A stretch of 64,000 bases of DNA from Methanolobus sp. (GTDB taxonomy: Archaea > Halobacteriota > Methanosarcinia > Methanosarcinales > Methanosarcinaceae). Of the stretch, positions 42,561 to 52,741 are shown in pieces. The DNA lies in NCBI GenBank assembly GCA_029762595.1, contig JARVGJ010000001.1, forward strand, positions 1 to 64,000, read 5' to 3'. Below the pieces are notes generated by a model. That model was not told the DNA's origin and did not search any database. It saw only the letters and a program-made list of their open reading frames with translations. A program made the translations under genes and the position numbers. The stretch's first letter is position 1. Every line of letters begins with the position of its first letter.

Positions 42561-42848
42561 ATGAATGAAAATAAAGATCTTAATCCAGGAACCGTAATGT
42601 TAATTGAGATTGTGGGGGCAGTGTTTTGTCTGCTGGGATCGGGCTGGATATACTCCGGTAAAGGAGTAATTGGAATTATATTACTTATTAGTTATTGGAT
42701 ATTATTATTTGTGGAAGTCTTTATTATTATTCCTCTGGTAGGAGTGATAACTCTGGGATTTGGACTTGTTTTTTATTTTTTAATCCCTATACAAAATATA
42801 ATCGTTGGTGCAATTTCAGGTTTAATTGTGAAGGGGAATATGGAGTAA
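42561..42848 (+). CDS. small membrane protein
   Basis: Not recognised. From the in-frame ATG at 42561 (MNENKDL; the ORF-track start is 7 codons earlier and neither has a strong binding site) it has 95 residues and three or four hydrophobic helices with almost no loops. The Gly pattern (GSGWIYSGKGVIGIILLI) is like TM2-domain-type small membrane proteins. The A+T content is higher than in its neighbours. Confidence 0.6.
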   Translation: MNENKDLNPGTVMLIEIVGAVFCLLGSGWIYSGKGVIGIILLISYWILLFVEVFIIIPLVGVITLGFGLVFYFLIPIQNIIVGAISGLIVKGNME

Positions 42849-43029
42849 ATACTTATTCTAAAAAACGGAAGTTTTAAGGTTTATACCCTTACATCCGCAA
42901 ACGAAAAAATAAAAAGGCTGCACATCTCTTTTAGTATATGCATTCAAATATAATTGGCTCATATGCTAGTCCTAAAACGAGATACTCACTAAAAATCGCA
43001 AATATTACAACTTTTACACGGATGATACC

Positions 43030-44289
43030 ATGAGGGAATTTATCGACCAGCTCAGGAAGAACGGGAAGCTTACAGAGATCACAGAGCCTGTTTCAAAGGT
43101 GTTCGAGGCACCGCGCATTGCAAAAAGGACACCTGGACCGGTGATGTTCCATGACATTGACGGGAACAGGGCCATCATGAACGTGCTCGGTTCAAGGGAT
43201 GAACTTGCAACAATGTTTGGTGTGGACAAGGATAAGATAATCAGGAGACTCTCAGAGGTATCGCCTGATGGCGAGGTGGTGGTTGTTGAGGACTCTCCCA
43301 CAATGGAGGTTATCGAGCATGATGTGGACCTTACAAAACTGCCGATAATGACCCATTTTGAGAAGGATGCAGGACCTTACATCACAGCTGGGATTGTTGT
43401 TACGGAATATGAAGGCGTGATGAACGCAGCCATCCACAGATTACTGGTAGTGGACAGGACACGGCTTGCAGCACGGCTTGTGGCACCAAGGCACAGCTAC
43501 GTCATGCACAGGAAAGCATCGGAAAAAGGAGAGAAGCTACCCATTGCTATTGTGATCGGAGCAGAACCTGCAATTACTTTCGCATCGACCACACGTGTGC
43601 CCGCCGGAAAGGAATTCAATTATGCGGCTGCCCTTAAGGGAAAAACGGTAGAGCTATTTGAATGTTCAAATGGTATCAAAGTGCCCCATGCAGAGATAGT
43701 GCTTGAGGGTTATATCGATCCAAAGGAAAGGGTTGATGAGGGTCCCTTCGTAGATATCACAGGTACTTATGACCTGGTTAGGAAGGAACCGGTCATACAC
43801 ATAACCAGAATACTGCATCGCAAGGATCCCATATACCACGGGATATTGCCTGCAGGCCCTGAGCACCTCCTCATGATGGGAGTGCCTTACGAGCCACGGA
43901 TATTCAACGCTGTGAGCGAGGTCACCACGGTAAAGAATGTGGTACTCACAGAAGGCGGATGCTGTTACCTGCATGCTGTGGTGCAGATTGAGAAGCAGAC
44001 CGAAGGCGACGGGAAGAACGCCATCATGGCAGCTTTTGCAGCCCATACAAGCCTGAAACATGTGGTCGTTGTGGATGAGGATATAGATATCTTTGACCTG
44101 CATGATGTGGAATTTGCGATTGCCACCAGGGTTAAAGGTGACATGGATATCATGATAATACCAAATGTAAGGGGAAGCTCACTTGATCCCAGGGGATTAT
44201 CGGACGGAACCACTACAAAAGTGGGTATCGATGCAACAAAGGTTCTGAAAGAGGCTCAGAACTTCGAACGTGCAAAGATGCCTGAGTGA
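43030..44289 (+). CDS. UbiD-family decarboxylase, anhydromevalonate phosphate decarboxylase
   Basis: Prenyl-FMN-dependent decarboxylase of the UbiD family (419 residues: MREFIDQLRKNGKLTEI, RLLVVDRTRLAARLVAPRHSY, EILEG-type EIVLEGYIDP, HEEV-like region). It lies 43 bp before the two subunits of phosphomevalonate dehydratase. That neighbourhood matches the archaeal modified mevalonate pathway, in which this enzyme turns trans-anhydromevalonate 5-phosphate into isopentenyl phosphate. The specific substrate is inferred from context. Start supported by GGATGAT upstream. UbiX, needed to make prenyl-FMN, is not in the window. Confidence 0.87.
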   Translation: MREFIDQLRKNGKLTEITEPVSKVFEAPRIAKRTPGPVMFHDIDGNRAIMNVLGSRDELATMFGVDKDKIIRRLSEVSPDGEVVVVEDSPTMEVIEHDVDLTKLPIMTHFEKDAGPYITAGIVVTEYEGVMNAAIHRLLVVDRTRLAARLVAPRHSYVMHRKASEKGEKLPIAIVIGAEPAITFASTTRVPAGKEFNYAAALKGKTVELFECSNGIKVPHAEIVLEGYIDPKERVDEGPFVDITGTYDLVRKEPVIHITRILHRKDPIYHGILPAGPEHLLMMGVPYEPRIFNAVSEVTTVKNVVLTEGGCCYLHAVVQIEKQTEGDGKNAIMAAFAAHTSLKHVVVVDEDIDIFDLHDVEFAIATRVKGDMDIMIIPNVRGSSLDPRGLSDGTTTKVGIDATKVLKEAQNFERAKMPE

Positions 44290-44332
44290 ATCTAAGTAAA
44301 TAAAAAAGATAAATAAGAGCGGCGGGAAAAAG

Positions 44333-45517
44333 ATGTACCTTACACCTGAAGAAGAAAATACACTTGATGGTGAATATGGCAGGAGCCTGCAGAAAGCCAT
44401 AGAGATACTTGTTGCACTTGGTGATATCTACGGTGCTGACAGGCTCATACCCGTGAAAAGTGCGCAGATCGCCGGTGTTTCCTATAAGACCATAGGCGAT
44501 GCTGGACTGGAATGGATCAGCGACCTTGAAGGGGAGGTCAGGATACCTTCTGTGCTAAATCCTGCCGGCATGGACATCGCAAGATGGGATGAGATGGGGA
44601 TTGACCCCTTTTTTGCCAAGAAGCAACAGGAGATCATAGAAGCTTATGCCAGGCTTGGTATCCAGACCAAATGTACATGCACTCCATACTATCTGGAAGG
44701 ATTTGACGTCAGAATGGATGACCATATCGCCTGGAGCGAGTCCTCTGCCGTGTCTTATGCCAACTCTGTCATCGGTGCCAGGACTAATCGTGAGGGTGGG
44801 CCCTCAGCACTGGCTGCGGCACTGGTAGGAAAAACCGCGAATTACGGATACCACCTTGACCATATGAGAGAGCCTGTCATCGCCGTAGAGATAGACTGCC
44901 ATCTGGAAGGGGCGGATTACGGTGCCTTGGGATACATTGCAGGGAAGGATATTGGAAGCCGGGTAGCCATATTCCACATGAAGGACATACCTTCCAAAGA
45001 TGAGATGAAATCCCTTGGTGCTGCAATGGCTGCCTCGGGTGCTGTTGCCCTTTATCATATCGAAGGTGTGACACCTGAAGCTGTCAGGAACAAATTTACA
45101 AGACCTGAAGAGACTATAACAGTTGAAAGAAAGCAGATAGACGATGTCTATGAGGCCAATAAGGAGATAGATTCTACAGAGATCATAACGGTAGGCTGTC
45201 CTCACTGTTCACCCAAAGAGCTGCAAGAGATCGCAGAGCTTGTAGATGGAAAAAAGCTCAGGAAGGAGATGTGGGTATGTACTGCAAGGGAAGTTGCTCA
45301 GAGGCATCCGGATCTTGTACGGAAGATCGAGAAAAGCGGGGCAAAGATCGTGTGTGACACCTGTATGGTGGTATCACCTGCAGCCAACAGGTATTCTTCC
45401 ATGACCGTTAATTCGGGAAAAGCGCTTGCATATGTTCCGAGCATGTGTAAGGTAGCAGCCAGGTATGCAACTATAGCAGACTGCATAAAAGAGGCAGGTG
45501 TTCTGGATGAGAATTAA
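44333..45517 (+). CDS. phosphomevalonate dehydratase large subunit (aconitase X)
   Basis: Catalytic Fe-S subunit of the aconitase X family. With the small subunit it dehydrates mevalonate 5-phosphate to trans-anhydromevalonate phosphate in the archaeal pathway to isoprenoid lipids. The 394 residues include [54 protein letters not shown] and a late [14 protein letters not shown] that holds cluster cysteines. The gene overlaps the small-subunit gene by 20 bp. Confidence 0.9.
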   Translation: MYLTPEEENTLDGEYGRSLQKAIEILVALGDIYGADRLIPVKSAQIAGVSYKTIGDAGLEWISDLEGEVRIPSVLNPAGMDIARWDEMGIDPFFAKKQQEIIEAYARLGIQTKCTCTPYYLEGFDVRMDDHIAWSESSAVSYANSVIGARTNREGGPSALAAALVGKTANYGYHLDHMREPVIAVEIDCHLEGADYGALGYIAGKDIGSRVAIFHMKDIPSKDEMKSLGAAMAASGAVALYHIEGVTPEAVRNKFTRPEETITVERKQIDDVYEANKEIDSTEIITVGCPHCSPKELQEIAELVDGKKLRKEMWVCTAREVAQRHPDLVRKIEKSGAKIVCDTCMVVSPAANRYSSMTVNSGKALAYVPSMCKVAARYATIADCIKEAGVLDEN

Positions 45518-45908
45518 TTGCAGGACAATATCCAGAGGTGTTGCAGAGGGAGAAGTGCTTCTTACCCATGACGCAATATCATTCCTTGGCAATGTAGATC
45601 CTGAGACTGGAATTGTTGTGGAGCCTCAGCATGAGCTTTACGGACAGTCCATAGGCGGGAGGATCCTTGTTTTCCCACATGGGAAAGGGTCAACAGTAGG
45701 TTCTTATGTCATCTACCAGCTTTTCAAGAACAATGTAGCTCCTGCTGCAATGATAAATCTGGAATCAGAACCCATTGTAGCTGTAGGAGCGATAATATCA
45801 GGCATCCCGCTTGTTGACAGGCTTGAGAAGGACCCCTTCGGATTGCTGAAGAATGGAGACAGGGTTGTTGTAAACAGTACAGATGCCTTTGTCATGATCA
45901 AGAAATGA
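45498..45908 (+). CDS. phosphomevalonate dehydratase small subunit
   Basis: Swivel-domain partner of the aconitase X large subunit. The 136 residues contain the family pattern [56 protein letters not shown] and [22 protein letters not shown]. The start may lie a few codons inside the overlap ([16 protein letters not shown]). It overlaps the radical SAM gene by 4 bp, so all four genes appear to be one operon. Confidence 0.9.
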   Translation: MFWMRINCRTISRGVAEGEVLLTHDAISFLGNVDPETGIVVEPQHELYGQSIGGRILVFPHGKGSTVGSYVIYQLFKNNVAPAAMINLESEPIVAVGAIISGIPLVDRLEKDPFGLLKNGDRVVVNSTDAFVMIKK

Positions 45909-47029
45909 ATAGATACCAATCCATGGATGTCTGCTTTCGCTGGAACAGGAAGAACACTTACAGCCTTGCAGCACTGGTACCCCTTGTGCCCGGGGCTTTG
46001 AGGGTCAAGGAACCACATGAAGGAATAATGATATACAGCTTCGCTACCCTGCAGGCTGACCAGGTTTACAGGGAAGTGAAGAAGGCAGAGACAGACACAG
46101 TTTTCATAGCAGGTGGCCCCCATCCCACGGGTGCTCCGGATGAGACACTTGAACATTTTGACTATGCAGTCATAGGTGAGGGAGAAGAGACCTTACCTGA
46201 ACTTATAGGGACTATCATTGCAGGAAAGGATGTTTCCGGTGTGAGAGGCATCGCCTATAGGGATAAGAACGGAAAAACTGTCATGACAGAAAAAAGAGGG
46301 TTTGTTGATCTTGACAAATATCCCTGTTTTGACCCGGATGTGGTGATGGCACCTCTGGAGATAAGCCGGGGCTGCCCTTTCAGGTGCAAATACTGCCAGA
46401 CACCGCGCATCTTCGGGAATAGGATGAGGCACAGAAGTCTGGATTCCATCATGATGTTTGTGAAATATTATAAAGACCTGAGATTTACGTCATCCAATGC
46501 ACTGGCCTACGGCAGCGACGGGATACACCCAAGACTTGATAAGGTTGAAAAACTGCTTTCAAGCATTCATGAACAAGGGAGCAGGAACATCTTCTTTGGC
46601 ACATTCCCATCGGAGATCAGGCCGGAATTCGTTACTGATGAATCACTTCAACTTATCACAAAATACTGCACCAATGCAAAAGTGAGCCTCGGTGCACAGT
46701 CAGGGAGTGACCGTATCCTCAGAGAGATACACAGGGGGCACACGGTCGATGATGTTGTGCGAAGCCTTGAACTCACTTTTAGTCACGGCATCACACCAGT
46801 AGTTGATTTTATGGTGGGTTTCCCTGATGAGACCGAAGAGGAACAGGACATGAGCCTGGAGCTTATCAGATGGATATGCAAAAAAGGTGGTCATGTGCAT
46901 TCACATTACCTGACACCTCTGCCGGGGACGCCCTATGCAGGCATCACTCCCTCACCCGTCAGTGAACGCTACAGGAAAATGATGGGCAGGATGGCACTTA
47001 AGGGTAAGGTTACGGGATCATGGGAGTGA
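45905..47029 (+). CDS. B12-binding radical SAM protein (MJ1487 type)
   Basis: The 374 residues have a cobalamin-binding-like N-terminal half ([34 protein letters not shown]) and a radical SAM core with CPFRCKYC (about 156-163), then a TIM-barrel region [24 protein letters not shown]. It belongs to the methanogen family represented by MJ1487. The reaction is unknown; methylation or a thiolation-like modification is possible. Coupling by a 4-bp overlap to the mevalonate genes could mean an isoprenoid-related role or mere adjacency. Confidence 0.85.
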   Translation: MNRYQSMDVCFRWNRKNTYSLAALVPLVPGALRVKEPHEGIMIYSFATLQADQVYREVKKAETDTVFIAGGPHPTGAPDETLEHFDYAVIGEGEETLPELIGTIIAGKDVSGVRGIAYRDKNGKTVMTEKRGFVDLDKYPCFDPDVVMAPLEISRGCPFRCKYCQTPRIFGNRMRHRSLDSIMMFVKYYKDLRFTSSNALAYGSDGIHPRLDKVEKLLSSIHEQGSRNIFFGTFPSEIRPEFVTDESLQLITKYCTNAKVSLGAQSGSDRILREIHRGHTVDDVVRSLELTFSHGITPVVDFMVGFPDETEEEQDMSLELIRWICKKGGHVHSHYLTPLPGTPYAGITPSPVSERYRKMMGRMALKGKVTGSWE

Positions 47030-47042
47030 AAAGCCCGCATCA

Positions 47043-48209
47043 TCAATCCAGACCATCATAGGTCCTTTTGAAAATATAAGCTGATAAGGCCACGAGAAAA
47101 GCAAAGCCACACGAAGTTGCAAAGACCATCTGCATACCACTGTACAACAGCACCACAGCAAGTACAAGCGGGGCTGCGGTCTGTCCGGCGTATTTCATGA
47201 TATTGAACACGGATACGATGCCCCCCATCATCCCAGGAGGAGCTACCTGAGTTGCAAGGGTGTTAAGCTGGGGTTGCACCATTCCAAAACCTGCCCCGAA
47301 TATGAATATCAGTCCGAGTACCTGCCAGAGAGAATCCGCAAGTATCAGGCCACCAAGTGCAATCCCTGTTATAGCAAATCCTGCCATGAGAAGCTTTGGT
47401 TTGCCATATTTTGCAGAGAATGACCTGGCCCGGGAAGCAATCATTGCCATTGCCATCCCTTGAAGGCCAAGGGCAAGACCTGCATCTGCTGCAGTGAAAC
47501 CAAAATTGTCCTTGAGGATGAAAGGGACATAGATGACCATGGTGTAAAGCAGGAAGAATATAGCAAAGCTTAACATAATGGTGTAAAGGACACGGAACTC
47601 AGCAAGAACTGCAATAACCGAGCTTCCCACTTTAGTCCTGTTCTGTAGAGGATTGGTTTCAGGCAGGACGAACAATACGACAATGGCAAGAGGTATGGAA
47701 AGACCATAGAAGAGGAACGGGACATTCCATCCGTAAGTAGCAAGGAAACCACCGATCAGCGGAGCAGATACGGCACCAACACCGGTTGTCATGCTCATCT
47801 TCCCCATGGCACTGACCCTCTCAAGGCCAGAGTATAGTTCCCCTATCATTGTCATAGCTATTGGCAGCATTCCTGCAATACCCATACCCTGGATGAACCT
47901 CAAAGCCAGCAGAGTATTCATATCAGTAGAGAAATAACAGGCCACACCTGCCATACCGTTTATAAGGAGGCAGGGTACTAGTATGCTTTTACGTCCCACA
48001 CGATCTGCAATAAAGCTCACCAATATCATAGAGAGAGCTGTTGAGAAAGTATAGATTCCGAGGATCAGCCCTACGGCCTCTCTTGAGGTATTCAGAGGCT
48101 CCACCATGAAAGGAAGCACCGGGCCAAGCAGGGCTCCGGCCGACATTGCAAAGAATGCCACCAGGCAGATCAGGGAAAGAACGGCTTTTCCTTTCATTTT
48201 ACCAGACAC
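47043..48209 (-). CDS. MFS transporter
   Basis: A 388-residue membrane protein with twelve hydrophobic helices and the major facilitator signature DRVGRKS in the loop after helix 2 (ISFIADRVGRKSILVP). It is most like drug-efflux type exporters, but the substrate cannot be read from sequence. Single gene, convergent with the radical SAM gene. Confidence 0.9.
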   Translation of the reverse strand: MSGKMKGKAVLSLICLVAFFAMSAGALLGPVLPFMVEPLNTSREAVGLILGIYTFSTALSMILVSFIADRVGRKSILVPCLLINGMAGVACYFSTDMNTLLALRFIQGMGIAGMLPIAMTMIGELYSGLERVSAMGKMSMTTGVGAVSAPLIGGFLATYGWNVPFLFYGLSIPLAIVVLFVLPETNPLQNRTKVGSSVIAVLAEFRVLYTIMLSFAIFFLLYTMVIYVPFILKDNFGFTAADAGLALGLQGMAMAMIASRARSFSAKYGKPKLLMAGFAITGIALGGLILADSLWQVLGLIFIFGAGFGMVQPQLNTLATQVAPPGMMGGIVSVFNIMKYAGQTAAPLVLAVVLLYSGMQMVFATSCGFAFLVALSAYIFKRTYDGLD

Positions 48210-48292
48210 ACACTTTCAAATGGTTCCTGTTCAAAATTAATGAGGAATAAAATAACCGGAATGAATTTTGAAACTATCCATGTTTGCAGAAC

Positions 48293-48955
48293 TTACTTAC
48301 GGACCCGGTGTTCTGTGAATTCCCCATTAAGGTATACGAATACTGTTATCTGTTCACCTTTGTTGAACTTTCTCATTTCCCTGTCATATACACCCTGTAC
48401 ATGTTTCAGACCGTTCTTTTGGAAATGGGTTTCTGCCATTTTGAGGAAATCCTTAACCTGCGTGAGATAGCTCACTTCATAGGACTTGATCTGCATGGCT
48501 ATTTTCTCTGCCTCTTCATCATCTATTTCTGCATGATAACAACCATGGAGGTCCAGACCGGCTATCTGGCGCCAGGCGATATTTCCTTCCTCATCCGGCT
48601 CCCGGTGCAACATGAAGGGATAAAGCCTGCATATCATAGGACGCTGCTGGTATATGGCACATCTTTTATCCCGAAGGAAAATGCAGGACCCGTCATCCTT
48701 TGCCCTGAGCGCATAACCTGATACGTAAAAGCGCCCATGTTGGTCGCAAAGTTCATAATATGGCGCAGGCGCCATACAATGACTGTCAGATCCCATTAAT
48801 CTGACCGCATCGGCGTTTAGCAGGAAGACGTGGTCATTGAACTGTCGGGTGCAGCACTGCGCACAGAAGTCACATTCAAATCCAATTTCCATTATAATGG
48901 ATATCAGATCCCCTATAGGATAGTCCTGCACGCCTTTAAGCTCCATGTCTGTCAA
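48293..48955 (-). CDS. YkgJ-family cysteine cluster protein
   Basis: Contains the zinc- or iron-chelating motif of the CxxCxxCC family: CDFCAQCC near residue 30-37, then CIFLRDKRCAIYQQRPMICRLYPF about 90-115. The 220 residues have no membrane helix. The family is common in methanogens; function unknown, perhaps metal or Fe-S handling. The Met four codons in is an equally good start. Confidence 0.88.
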   Translation of the reverse strand: MTDMELKGVQDYPIGDLISIIMEIGFECDFCAQCCTRQFNDHVFLLNADAVRLMGSDSHCMAPAPYYELCDQHGRFYVSGYALRAKDDGSCIFLRDKRCAIYQQRPMICRLYPFMLHREPDEEGNIAWRQIAGLDLHGCYHAEIDDEEAEKIAMQIKSYEVSYLTQVKDFLKMAETHFQKNGLKHVQGVYDREMRKFNKGEQITVFVYLNGEFTEHRVRK

Positions 48956-49172
48956 ATGAAGCTGTTTTTCTATTATCGGAATAAACTAGATCAACTCCTG
49001 TTTGATGGATTGCATATTCGTTTTATTAAAAAGCAATTTTGGTCCCTTTTCCCGCAAAGTTTAATAATGAGCACTACCTCTAGAAGTAAACTCAAGGACT
49101 GGAACCACATATCCAGGTTAAACTTAAGGTTTATGACAAATTACAAATAATCAATATTCAAGAGGATCAATT

Positions 49173-49346
49173 ATGGGTAAAACAGGCAGCATTGAATGGG
49201 TAAAAATTAAAGGACGCAAAGGAAGGACAATTAAAGTAGAGAAGTGCAAGGCATTAAAGGCACATCCCGGACCTGCACAGCGCTACAGTTCATCAGGTGC
49301 AAAGAGAAGGTTCCTTCGCAGGTCACCAAAAGCACTTGTTAAGTGA
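49173..49346 (+). CDS. 57-residue basic protein (DUF5350-like)
   Basis: Absent from the ORF track. It reads [18 protein letters not shown] and ends [13 protein letters not shown]: small, very basic, no membrane helix. AGAGGATCAATT before the ATG is a good binding site. The sequence fits the methanogen-specific DUF5350 family. A nucleic-acid- or ribosome-binding role is inferred from its charge. It lies 184 bp before the thermosome gene, which has its own TATA box. Confidence 0.85.
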   Translation: MGKTGSIEWVKIKGRKGRTIKVEKCKALKAHPGPAQRYSSSGAKRRFLRRSPKALVK

Positions 49347-49445
49347 GTTTCCTCGCTTTTCATATTATACTTTTTTATTCATTTTTTCATACTGACCTAA
49401 TCCAGTAGTTTACTTTTTATTCATGTGGAATGACCTGCATCCGAT

Positions 49446-49457
49446 ACGCTTATATAG
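49446..49457 (+). promoter_or_regulatory. TATA box of the thermosome gene
   Basis: ACGCTTATATAG forms a TATA element about 80 bp before the thermosome ATG. Transcription from about 49475 would give a leader of about 55 nt carrying GGAGGATAG. Confidence 0.45.
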
Positions 49458-49530
49458 AACTACAAACATTAAAAAACGACTTGAAAACAAATGTCATTTT
49501 AATTTCATACACACAGGAGGATAGACAATT

Positions 49531-51174
49531 ATGGCAGGACAGATGGCGGGACAGCCAATTTTCATATTAAGAGAAGGAAGCCAGAGAACCAGAGGCAGAG
49601 AAGCACAGAGCAACAACATCATGGCTGCAAAGGCAGTAGCTGAAGCTGTAAGGACAACACTTGGCCCCAAAGGAATGGACAAGATGCTTGTAGACAGTCT
49701 CGGAGATGTGGTCATCACAAACGATGGTGCTACCATCCTTAAAGAGATGGACATCGAGCACCCTGCAGCAAAGATGATCGTGGAAGTTTCCAAGACCCAG
49801 GATGATGAGGTTGGTGACGGAACAACCACCGCTGCTGTAATTGCCGGTGAACTGCTAAAAAAGGCAGAAGAGCTTATCGAGCAGGATGTACACCCAACCA
49901 TAATTGCATCCGGTTACAGGATGGCTTCAGAAAAAGCTGGTGAGATCATAAAAACACTCGCTAGAAAAGTCACAAGAGAAAACAGGGACATACTTATCAA
50001 CATCTCCGGAACCGCAATGACCGGAAAGGGTGCCGAAGCAACAAAGGAAGTTCTTGCAAACATCACGGTTGATGCCATTACAAGCATTGTTGATGAAGAC
50101 AACAAGGTTGATATGGAAAACATCAAGATCGAGAAGAAGGTCGGTGCACGTATTGAGGAATCCGAACTCATCAAAGGCATGATCATTGATAAAGAACGTG
50201 TCCACACCAACATGCCAAAGAAGGTCCACAATGCAAAGATCGCACTGCTGAACACGGCAATAGAGCTCAAAGATACAGAAGTTGATGCTGAGATATCCAT
50301 TACATCACCTGAGCAGCTTCAGTCATTCCTTGACCAGGAAGAGAAGATGATCAAAGAACTCGTGGAAAAGGTCGTCAACAGTGGTGCAAATGTCGTATTC
50401 TGCCAGAAGGGAATCGATGATATGGCACAGCACTATCTTGCAAAGGCAGGAGTGTTTGCAATCAGGCGTGTCAAGAAGAGCGACATGCAGAAACTTGCAA
50501 GGGCAACCGGTGGAAAGCTTATCACAAACGTCGATGAGATCACAGACTCAGACCTTGGCAATGCAGACATTGTTGAAGAGAAGAAGATTGGCGGCGATCC
50601 GATGACCTTCGTGACAGGTTGTGTGAATCCAAAGGCAGTCTCCATCCTCCTCCGTGGCGGTACAGAGCACGTAATAGACAACATTGAGAGGGCACTTAAT
50701 GACTCACTCCGTGTGGTCGGTGTAGCTATCGAGGATGAGAAGCTCGTAGCTGGTGGCGGATCCCCTGAAGTGGAGGTTGCACTGAGACTTCAGGAATACG
50801 CAGCAACCCTCAGCGGAAGGGAACAGCTTGCAGTCAAAGCATTTGCAGAAGCCCTTGAAGTAATCCCAAGGACACTTGCAGAGAATGCAGGTCTTGACCC
50901 CATAGACATGCTAATGGAACTGCGTGCACACCACGAGAAGGGCATGAAGACAGCAGGTCTTAATGTCTACGAAGGAAAGGTTATCGACATGTGGGAAGCA
51001 GGCGTAGTAGAGCCACTCAGGGTAAAGACCCAGGCAATCAACGCAGCTGCTGAGTCCGCAGTCATGATCCTCAGGATCGATGACATCATCGCATCCAAGC
51101 AGGGACCAGCCGGACCTTCTGCAGAAGATATGATGCCCGGAATGCCCCCAGGAATGGGCGGCATGGATATGTAA
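49531..51174 (+). CDS. thsA: thermosome (group II chaperonin) subunit
   Basis: ATP-driven folding chamber subunit. The 547 residues show [34 protein letters not shown], the ATPase motif [15 protein letters not shown] and the C-terminal Gly/Met tail [21 protein letters not shown] lies upstream of the ATG. It ends with a clear hairpin terminator. Other thermosome subunits, expected in Methanosarcinaceae, are not in the window. Confidence 0.97.
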   Translation: MAGQMAGQPIFILREGSQRTRGREAQSNNIMAAKAVAEAVRTTLGPKGMDKMLVDSLGDVVITNDGATILKEMDIEHPAAKMIVEVSKTQDDEVGDGTTTAAVIAGELLKKAEELIEQDVHPTIIASGYRMASEKAGEIIKTLARKVTRENRDILINISGTAMTGKGAEATKEVLANITVDAITSIVDEDNKVDMENIKIEKKVGARIEESELIKGMIIDKERVHTNMPKKVHNAKIALLNTAIELKDTEVDAEISITSPEQLQSFLDQEEKMIKELVEKVVNSGANVVFCQKGIDDMAQHYLAKAGVFAIRRVKKSDMQKLARATGGKLITNVDEITDSDLGNADIVEEKKIGGDPMTFVTGCVNPKAVSILLRGGTEHVIDNIERALNDSLRVVGVAIEDEKLVAGGGSPEVEVALRLQEYAATLSGREQLAVKAFAEALEVIPRTLAENAGLDPIDMLMELRAHHEKGMKTAGLNVYEGKVIDMWEAGVVEPLRVKTQAINAAAESAVMILRIDDIIASKQGPAGPSAEDMMPGMPPGMGGMDM

Positions 51175-51208
51175 ATATCCTTTAAACAAGAAATATAGAC
51201 TAAACTCA

Positions 51209-51250
51209 TTTGCGCAGGTTCACCAGAATTCTGCGCAAAACTGCTTTTTT
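51209..51250 (+). terminator. hairpin and T-tract terminator of the thermosome gene
   Basis: TTTGCGCAG (51209-51217) and CTGCGCAAA (51231-51239) form a perfect 9-bp stem with a 13-nt loop. They are followed by ACTGC and a run of six T (51245-51250). Confidence 0.7.
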
Positions 51251-51277
51251 AATGCACTTTTAATCTTTCAAAATATT

Positions 51278-51438
51278 GGTTCTGTAGAAAACCTATTATC
51301 AATGATTTGTGAACCGCAGATATACTCACCTCTTACAGAGTTGAGTGCCTGCTAAACATCCGTTTAGCAGGTCACGCTGATGAACGCAGATATTTTTCAT
51401 CTGTGGTTTATTAATAAAGAAAGGATTTCTACAGAGCC
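51278..51438. mobile_element. 161-bp MITE with IS6-like ends and 8-bp target duplication
   Basis: The left end GGTTCTGTAGAAAACC and the inverted right end GGATTTCTACAGAGCC match at 14 of 16 positions. AAAATATT flanks both sides exactly (51270-51277 and 51439-51446), an 8-bp target duplication as made by IS6-family transposases. The interior has a direct repeat GAAC(C)GCAGATAT and a perfect hairpin CCTGCTAAAC-ATCC-GTTTAGCAGG (51348-51371), and no coding frame. The right target duplication contains the first two bases of the cdc6 stop codon (minus strand), so the element landed exactly at the gene end without damaging it. Confidence 0.88.
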
Positions 51439-51444
51439 AAAATA

Positions 51445-52557
51445 TTACTCAAGACACTTGAGTATATCCTTGCGGTCATGAACAGGTTCTATGTAGCGGG
51501 TTCTCCCACGCATGCCCTTACCGGAGAAATCTGCATCTATCAGCCTTGAAACATGCATTTTCTCAATTAATTCATAGAACCGCGTATAGCCAAGACCTGT
51601 TATCTCATGGAATGTCTTGTAGAGCTCACCTGCCTGGAGACTGCTATCCTTTGCTATCAGGCCAAGCAGTGTTTTCTCATGATCGGAAAGTGACCTGATA
51701 TTGCGGCACAGATGAAGTAGTCTGGAAGCCTCATAAGCCTTGTCGACATCTTCAACCAAGATTGTTCTGCTGGCCCGCCTCTCAGCATTCAGCCCTGAAC
51801 GCTTCAGCAGGTCAATACCTATCCTCAGGTCCCCTGTTCGGTCAACGTAATAAACAACCCTGTCCAGCGCCTCGGCGGATACAACATCCTGAAAAAAGGC
51901 ATGTTTTACACGGTTAGCAATAATGTCTGAGATCTCATTGATCTCATATCTTGGAAAAGCAATCTCTTCCGGCAAAAAAACCGAGCCTACCCGGGGATCA
52001 AAACTGTATGGAATGCCCACATCACTGATGATGGCAATTACAGATATACGCGCTCCGGGATACTGCTCATGAGCCCTTAAAAGGGAATACATGACCTCAT
52101 CTGCATGCCCTTCAGGGAAAAGGTAATTGATATCATCCAGAGCCACCACAAGTGTCTTGTTCGAGTCAAGCAGGTATTTTATCACCTTCTCAAAAAGTCT
52201 CCTGAATGCCACACCGGATGTAGGAGGACTTATATGAACAAGCTGCTCATATATCCTTGAAACAACTGCAAACCTTGTGGACTCCATCTGGCAGTTAACC
52301 TTGACAAAGACCACATTGTCAGTGTGTTCTTTGACCTCATTAAAGACCTTTATAACAGCAGTGGTCTTTCCCGTCCCGGGCGGACCTTTTACAAGGCAGT
52401 TGACAGGCCGCATACCCCTCATGGCAGGTTTAAGGCTGAAGCGCAAAGACTGCATATGGGAGTCCCTGTGTGCAAAATATTCCGGAAGGTAATCGAATTC
52501 GAGTACCTCCCCGTTACTGAAAATTGTCTCATCCCACAGAAGCATGTCCTTTTCCAC
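51445..52557 (-). CDS. cdc6: Orc1/Cdc6 replication initiator-type protein
   Basis: AAA+ ATPase that binds replication origins and loads MCM. The 370 residues have Walker A GPPGTGKTT near 60-68, Walker B LVVALDDINYLF, a sensor region and a C-terminal winged-helix domain (GLYTRF-like LGYTRFYELIEKMHVSRLIDADF). Complete gene, stop TAA touching the MITE target duplication. No clear origin recognition boxes were found in the 184-bp gap upstream. Confidence 0.93.
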   Translation of the reverse strand: MEKDMLLWDETIFSNGEVLEFDYLPEYFAHRDSHMQSLRFSLKPAMRGMRPVNCLVKGPPGTGKTTAVIKVFNEVKEHTDNVVFVKVNCQMESTRFAVVSRIYEQLVHISPPTSGVAFRRLFEKVIKYLLDSNKTLVVALDDINYLFPEGHADEVMYSLLRAHEQYPGARISVIAIISDVGIPYSFDPRVGSVFLPEEIAFPRYEINEISDIIANRVKHAFFQDVVSAEALDRVVYYVDRTGDLRIGIDLLKRSGLNAERRASRTILVEDVDKAYEASRLLHLCRNIRSLSDHEKTLLGLIAKDSSLQAGELYKTFHEITGLGYTRFYELIEKMHVSRLIDADFSGKGMRGRTRYIEPVHDRKDILKCLE

Positions 52558-52741
52558 TAAAATTCCCCTTTTGCAAATTTTGCTTTTAAATTTATGCCAG
52601 TACTTATTGTGATATATATGCGTATGTATTGCAAACTGATGATTTCTAAGACCGGCAGCTTTGTATGACTAATGTATGACTAATATAATTATTTGCGCAT
52701 AATAACTTTTTGCTTTTGTTGCAAGCATAGATCAAATATCC

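Noticed and set aside
52558-52741. Possible origin recognition boxes upstream of cdc6 (TTTCCACTAAAATTCCCC)
   Set aside because: The order of the TTCCA and CCCC parts does not fit the usual archaeal origin box, there is a single copy, and the gap is only 184 bp. No origin is called.
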